Assembly (NCBI GenBank): GCA_964579505.1
Contig: CAZOGC010000002.1
Span: forward strand, 186,001 to 250,000
Source of the DNA: JAJYSO01 sp964579505
GTDB taxonomy: Bacteria; Bacteroidota; Bacteroidia; Flavobacteriales; Flavobacteriaceae
Direction of reading: 5' to 3'
Length of the DNA: 64,000 nucleotides
The position numbers and the translations under genes were made by a program. Below the pieces are notes generated by a model. The model saw only the letters and a program-made list of their open reading frames with translations, was not told where the DNA came from and did not search any database. Of this stretch, positions 60,809-64,000 are shown piece by piece (position 1 is the first letter of the stretch; each line of letters opens with the position of its first letter).

Positions 60809-62563
60809 ATGCCTGGTTTTTTTAGCATTATTGATTATGATCTTTCGAATAGAACTTTAAATAAGAGGATATTCAAAGACTCTTTGACTTTTCAATCAGA
60901 GGAATTCAAGACCACTATTTTTTCAGATAGTCTTAAGAAATTTGAATCGGATAAATTATTCTTTCATGACGATGATTTTATTATTGTGTTGGAAGGGGTT
61001 ATTTTTAATCAGAAGAAGTTAATTCTCAATTACAAAAGGGGAAACTGGGTTGAAACGGTCAAATATTTATATCAAAATAGAGGAAAGGATTTTCATTTAA
61101 GTTTTAGAGGTAGTTATTCGGGCTGTATTTATGATAAAGTTAAAAATGAATGGATAGTTTTTACTGATCCGATAGGAGATAAACAAGTTTTTATTTATAA
61201 GGATTCTAATACTATCCTTTTGGGTTCGGAGATTAAACATTTTCTATCCTTTTTTAAACAGCATCGCCTCTCGGTTTCTCTAGATGAGACAGCGGCATAC
61301 ATGCTATTGTCTTATGGTTTCTTTTTGGAAGAATATACTCTTTTTAAAGAAATTAGAAAGTTAAAAGCGGGGCATTACTATCTTATTAAGGATAAAGAAG
61401 TAAAAACTACTTCGTATCATAAACTCTCTAATAAAGTTGATTCATCTTTGAAAGACAAGCGAGATATTGTTGAACAGATAGATGTAAAGTTTAGAGTGGC
61501 TGTTCAACGACAATTTGATAAAGATAAAGAGTATGGGTATAAACATATTGTAGGATTAAGTGGTGGGTTGGATTCGCGCATGACTACATGGGTAGCCCAT
61601 GAAATGGGATATACCGAGATACTTAATCTTACTTTTTCTCAATCTGACTATTTGGATGAGACTGTTGCAAAAAAAATAGCTTCAGATTTAAAACATGAAT
61701 GGATTTTTAAGGCTTTGGACAATGGCTCTTTCTTGGAAAAACAGTTAGAACCTATTCTTGATATTAATTATGGAGGCGCACTCTACTATGGGGCAGCGCA
61801 AGGGAAAAGCCTGTATGATTTACTTGATTTTTCTCAACGGGGAATACTCCACTCCGGTCAATTAGGAGACGTTGTGGTCGGGTCTTTTTATAAAAATATC
61901 AAGCAGATAGACAAACCAGCCACCTATCTTGCCGGCGCTCATTCAAAAACGTTGATAAATAAAATTAATGAGCCAATGTCTCGGATACTGAATAAATATG
62001 AAAATACGGAATTGTTTGAATTCTATTCGAGAGGATTTACCGGAGCAAATCAAGGATTATTAGCTATTCAACAGAAAACAGAAACCTTTTCTCCTTTTTA
62101 TGATTTAGATTTTTTAGAATTTTGTTTGAGCATACCACTTGAATATAGAATAGGACATTCTATTTATAAGTCTTGGTTGAAAGAAAAATATCCTAAAGCT
62201 GCTGAATACGTGTGGGAGAATATTGGTACAAGTATCCTTTCTCCATCCATTAAATTTAATGGAAAGAGATTTTATTTGCCACAAATAAAAGAAGCTATCA
62301 AATATAAACTTAAACCTGTTTTAGGGGATAGGGTTTTGGCTATCCATTCAAAACATCACATGAATCCTTTAGATTATTGGTATCGAACCAATCGAAATCT
62401 TCAGGATTTTATGGATAATTATTACAAAGAACACCTCTCTTTATTGAATGACTTTCCCGAATTAAAAAATGACTTAGCGGTTCTTTATACTAAGGGAAAT
62501 ACGATAGAAAAATGTCAAGCGTTGACATTAGTGGGTAGTTTTAAGAAGTTTTTGTCTGAATAA
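60809..62563 (+). CDS. Asparagine-synthase-like amidotransferase without the glutaminase Cys
   Basis: This 584-residue protein has the class II glutaminase-like N-terminal domain (about 1-195) and a C-terminal AsnB synthetase domain with PP-loop GLSGGLDSRMT (about 251-261). The nucleophile Cys2 is missing: the chain begins MPGFFSIIDYD, Pro in its place, and no Cys follows nearby. The glutaminase half is therefore probably inactive, so ammonia may come from elsewhere. Homologues in O-antigen loci amidate sugar acids. It stands beside the flippase gene. Confidence 0.85.
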   Translation: MPGFFSIIDYDLSNRTLNKRIFKDSLTFQSEEFKTTIFSDSLKKFESDKLFFHDDDFIIVLEGVIFNQKKLILNYKRGNWVETVKYLYQNRGKDFHLSFRGSYSGCIYDKVKNEWIVFTDPIGDKQVFIYKDSNTILLGSEIKHFLSFFKQHRLSVSLDETAAYMLLSYGFFLEEYTLFKEIRKLKAGHYYLIKDKEVKTTSYHKLSNKVDSSLKDKRDIVEQIDVKFRVAVQRQFDKDKEYGYKHIVGLSGGLDSRMTTWVAHEMGYTEILNLTFSQSDYLDETVAKKIASDLKHEWIFKALDNGSFLEKQLEPILDINYGGALYYGAAQGKSLYDLLDFSQRGILHSGQLGDVVVGSFYKNIKQIDKPATYLAGAHSKTLINKINEPMSRILNKYENTELFEFYSRGFTGANQGLLAIQQKTETFSPFYDLDFLEFCLSIPLEYRIGHSIYKSWLKEKYPKAAEYVWENIGTSILSPSIKFNGKRFYLPQIKEAIKYKLKPVLGDRVLAIHSKHHMNPLDYWYRTNRNLQDFMDNYYKEHLSLLNDFPELKNDLAVLYTKGNTIEKCQALTLVGSFKKFLSE

Positions 62564-62667
62564 GATATTGAAAAAAATCTACGTTTATTTGCAGAGTCTG
62601 TGGGAGATAAATCTTCTATGTATTTTGTATGAAATGAAAGTTATGACGACCATTACGCTTAAAATAA

Positions 62668-62910
62668 ATGAATAAAAATAAGCAACAAAATCACATAAAT
62701 AATAATTGGGTCTCCGTTATTGTACCTGCCTACAATCGAGCCGGTTTTATCCAGCCGTATGCAACAGTGGCAGGCACTCCGGCTAAAATAATTAAATACA
62801 GATTTAATCAAGAGACAATAAATCAATTATTAGAAACAAAATGGTGGATGTGGTCTTCTCAAAAAATAAAGGACAATCATATAAAACTATCGCAAATTGT
62901 CAAGAAGTAA
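62668..62910 (+). pseudogene. Chimeric remnant: glycosyltransferase start fused to acetyltransferase end
   Basis: The 80-codon frame reads WVSVIVPAYNRAGFIQ (about residues 14-29), the start of a family 2 glycosyltransferase, then changes within one residue to YATVAGTPAKIIKYRF and TKWWMWSSQKIKDN, the C-terminus of a hexapeptide O-acetyltransferase (CatB type). The active parts of both are absent. It looks like an in-frame deletion that joined two former genes. It cannot work as either enzyme. Confidence 0.82.
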
Positions 62911-62932
62911 GCAATTTCTAGGTGCTGATTTT

Positions 62933-62960
62933 TTGTTTTTGATAAATAGTCCGATATTTG
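62933..62960 (+). promoter_or_regulatory. Near-consensus promoter of the wza-like gene
   Basis: TTG at 62933-62935, 17 bp spacer, GATATTTG at 62953-62960 (one mismatch to TAnnTTTG), 76 bp before the ATG. It would give the export gene its own start after the scar. Confidence 0.5.
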
Positions 62961-63036
62961 CGCATTGACCAATCTGCGATTTTTATTCTTGCAAACAAGG
63001 ATTTTGTTGCGTAACATACAAGTTAATACACTTCTC

Positions 63037-64000
63037 ATGAAAAACGTTTATTCATGGCTGTCTCATGTTGTTTTATGGACAGTTTTTTTCAGCTTTATCA
63101 CCCTACAAGGGGTTCAGGCACAGAATTTAAATGATCTTTCTCACGTTCAAGTAGAACAACTTAGTGATGCCCAAGTCAAAGATTTTGTCGAGCAGATACA
63201 GGCTACGGGGATGTCGGTAGCTCAATTAGAACAGATTGCTACCGCCCGCGGTATGCAACCGGGAGAGATACAGAAATTAAAAGAGCGAGTTGCCGGACTA
63301 TATCCGCAAGCGGGTTCTCAACCAACAGAAACCGGAAACAATCCTCGACTTTCGAAAAATGAACAGCCGACTACTTCTCAAAGGCATATAAAATCAGAGA
63401 AGACCCATTCGGGGCCTCGTATTTTTGGCCATGAGTTGTTTTATAATGCTCGTCCACAGTTTACACCCGATTTAAGCATGGCCACTCCGATGACGTATGT
63501 AGTTGGCCCGGGTGATGAATTGATGCTATCGCTTTATGGAAATTCGGTTGCATCCTATCAACTCACCGTAAGTCCAGAAGGGAAAATAAATATTCCGTAT
63601 GCAGGAATGGTCTCTGTATCCGGTCAAACAATAGAAGAAGTTACGGCACAGATTCGCCATAAACTGTCGTCTATTTATCCGGGAATTTCATCGGGAGCTA
63701 CTAAAGTAAATATTAGCCTTGGGCAAGTCCGTAGCATTCATGTTATTTTAGCAGGAGAAGTTACCCAACCGGGCACCTATACACTGCCTTCAGTGGCTAC
63801 TGTTTTTAATGCCTTATATGCGGCAGGGGGTCCCACTCAAAAAGGAAGTTTACGTACGATTAAGGTCTTTAGGAGCGGAAAATTGGTTTCTCAGATGGAT
63901 GTTTACCAATTTTTAACGACCGGAAAATTAAGCGGCAATATTATGTTGCAAGATCAGGATGTTATCTTGGTTTCTCCGGCTCATTATCGTGTTTCGGTAA
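63037..64000 (+). CDS. Polysaccharide export protein with SLBB domains (Wza-like, partial)
   Basis: This export protein runs off the right edge; 321 residues are visible. A signal peptide (MKNVYSWLSHVVLWTVFFSF...VQAQ) leads to a periplasmic region with a SlyB-like helical segment, then the Poly_export domain (YVVGPGDELMLSLYGNSVASYQLTVSPEGKINIPYAGMVSVSGQTIEEV, about 150-198) and an SLBB domain (ILAGEVTQPGTYTLPSVATVFNALYAAGGPTQKGSLRTI). It should help move the polysaccharide through the outer membrane. The Wzc-like partner is not in the window. Confidence 0.92.
   Translation, partial: MKNVYSWLSHVVLWTVFFSFITLQGVQAQNLNDLSHVQVEQLSDAQVKDFVEQIQATGMSVAQLEQIATARGMQPGEIQKLKERVAGLYPQAGSQPTETGNNPRLSKNEQPTTSQRHIKSEKTHSGPRIFGHELFYNARPQFTPDLSMATPMTYVVGPGDELMLSLYGNSVASYQLTVSPEGKINIPYAGMVSVSGQTIEEVTAQIRHKLSSIYPGISSGATKVNISLGQVRSIHVILAGEVTQPGTYTLPSVATVFNALYAAGGPTQKGSLRTIKVFRSGKLVSQMDVYQFLTTGKLSGNIMLQDQDVILVSPAHYRVSV

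Overview
The window comes from a member of the Bacteroidota, most probably the Flavobacteriia. The evidence is a PorW/SprE-type gliding and type IX secretion lipoprotein, an ATP synthase operon of the Bacteroidota kind (long AtpB, no beta or epsilon genes in the cluster), an UpxY-type antiterminator, DUF4296 and DUF5687 proteins, a CCDC81-HU/SPOR protein, and repeated promoters of the TTG-N17-23-TAnnTTTG kind. Genes lie on both strands in short operons. No rRNA, tRNA, CRISPR array or insertion sequence was recognised.

Positions 1-30700 are mostly housekeeping and mostly on the minus strand: a double-ATPase peptide transporter (cut by the left edge), a DnaQ-like exonuclease, a tight ogt-DUF4296-pyrC-dolichol-phosphate-mannose-synthase-like operon, a DksA-like regulator with ileS, azurin, fbp, dusB, two glycosyltransferases behind ftsE, an acyl-CoA dehydrogenase, a 2-hydroxyacid dehydrogenase, purB, a two-component system beside a PepSY-like protein and a cation efflux protein, a dCMP deaminase with a C-terminal processing protease, marC, era and tyrS. 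IleS carries the swapped GIHH form of the HIGH motif together with KMSKR, which is linked to strong mupirocin resistance.

Positions 30900-42800 hold a DUF5687/ABC ATPase exporter pair, then sprE, a bactofilin gene and the ATP synthase genes (atpZ, an AtpI-like gene, atpB-E-F-H-A-G). SprE has an insert of about 125 residues rich in Asn, Tyr and Gly. A perfect 16-bp hairpin separates atpE from atpF, and a perfect 30-bp palindromic terminator ends the operon opposite hemF.

Positions 44000-46900 hold ybeY and mnmG, flanked by two identical 16-bp palindromes that match the ParB-binding parS consensus exactly. This suggests a chromosome segregation centre.

From 46850 to the right edge lies a surface polysaccharide locus. 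It opens with a consensus promoter and an upxY gene whose end overlaps an intrinsic terminator. A sulfate activation set follows (cysQ, a SLC13-type permease, cysC, cysD, cysN), interrupted by a small S23-type four-helix-bundle gene bordered by repeats. Next come nucleotide-sugar genes resembling part of a legionaminic-acid-type pathway (4,6-dehydratase, LegC-like aminotransferase, NeuD-like acyltransferase, PtmE-like nucleotidyltransferase) without neuB, neuC or neuA, then a glycosyltransferase, a flippase, an asparagine-synthase-like amidotransferase without its glutaminase cysteine, and a Wza-type export protein cut by the right edge. Two gene scars (a truncated SpsF-like gene and a glycosyltransferase/acetyltransferase chimera) show that this locus has lost and rearranged genes.
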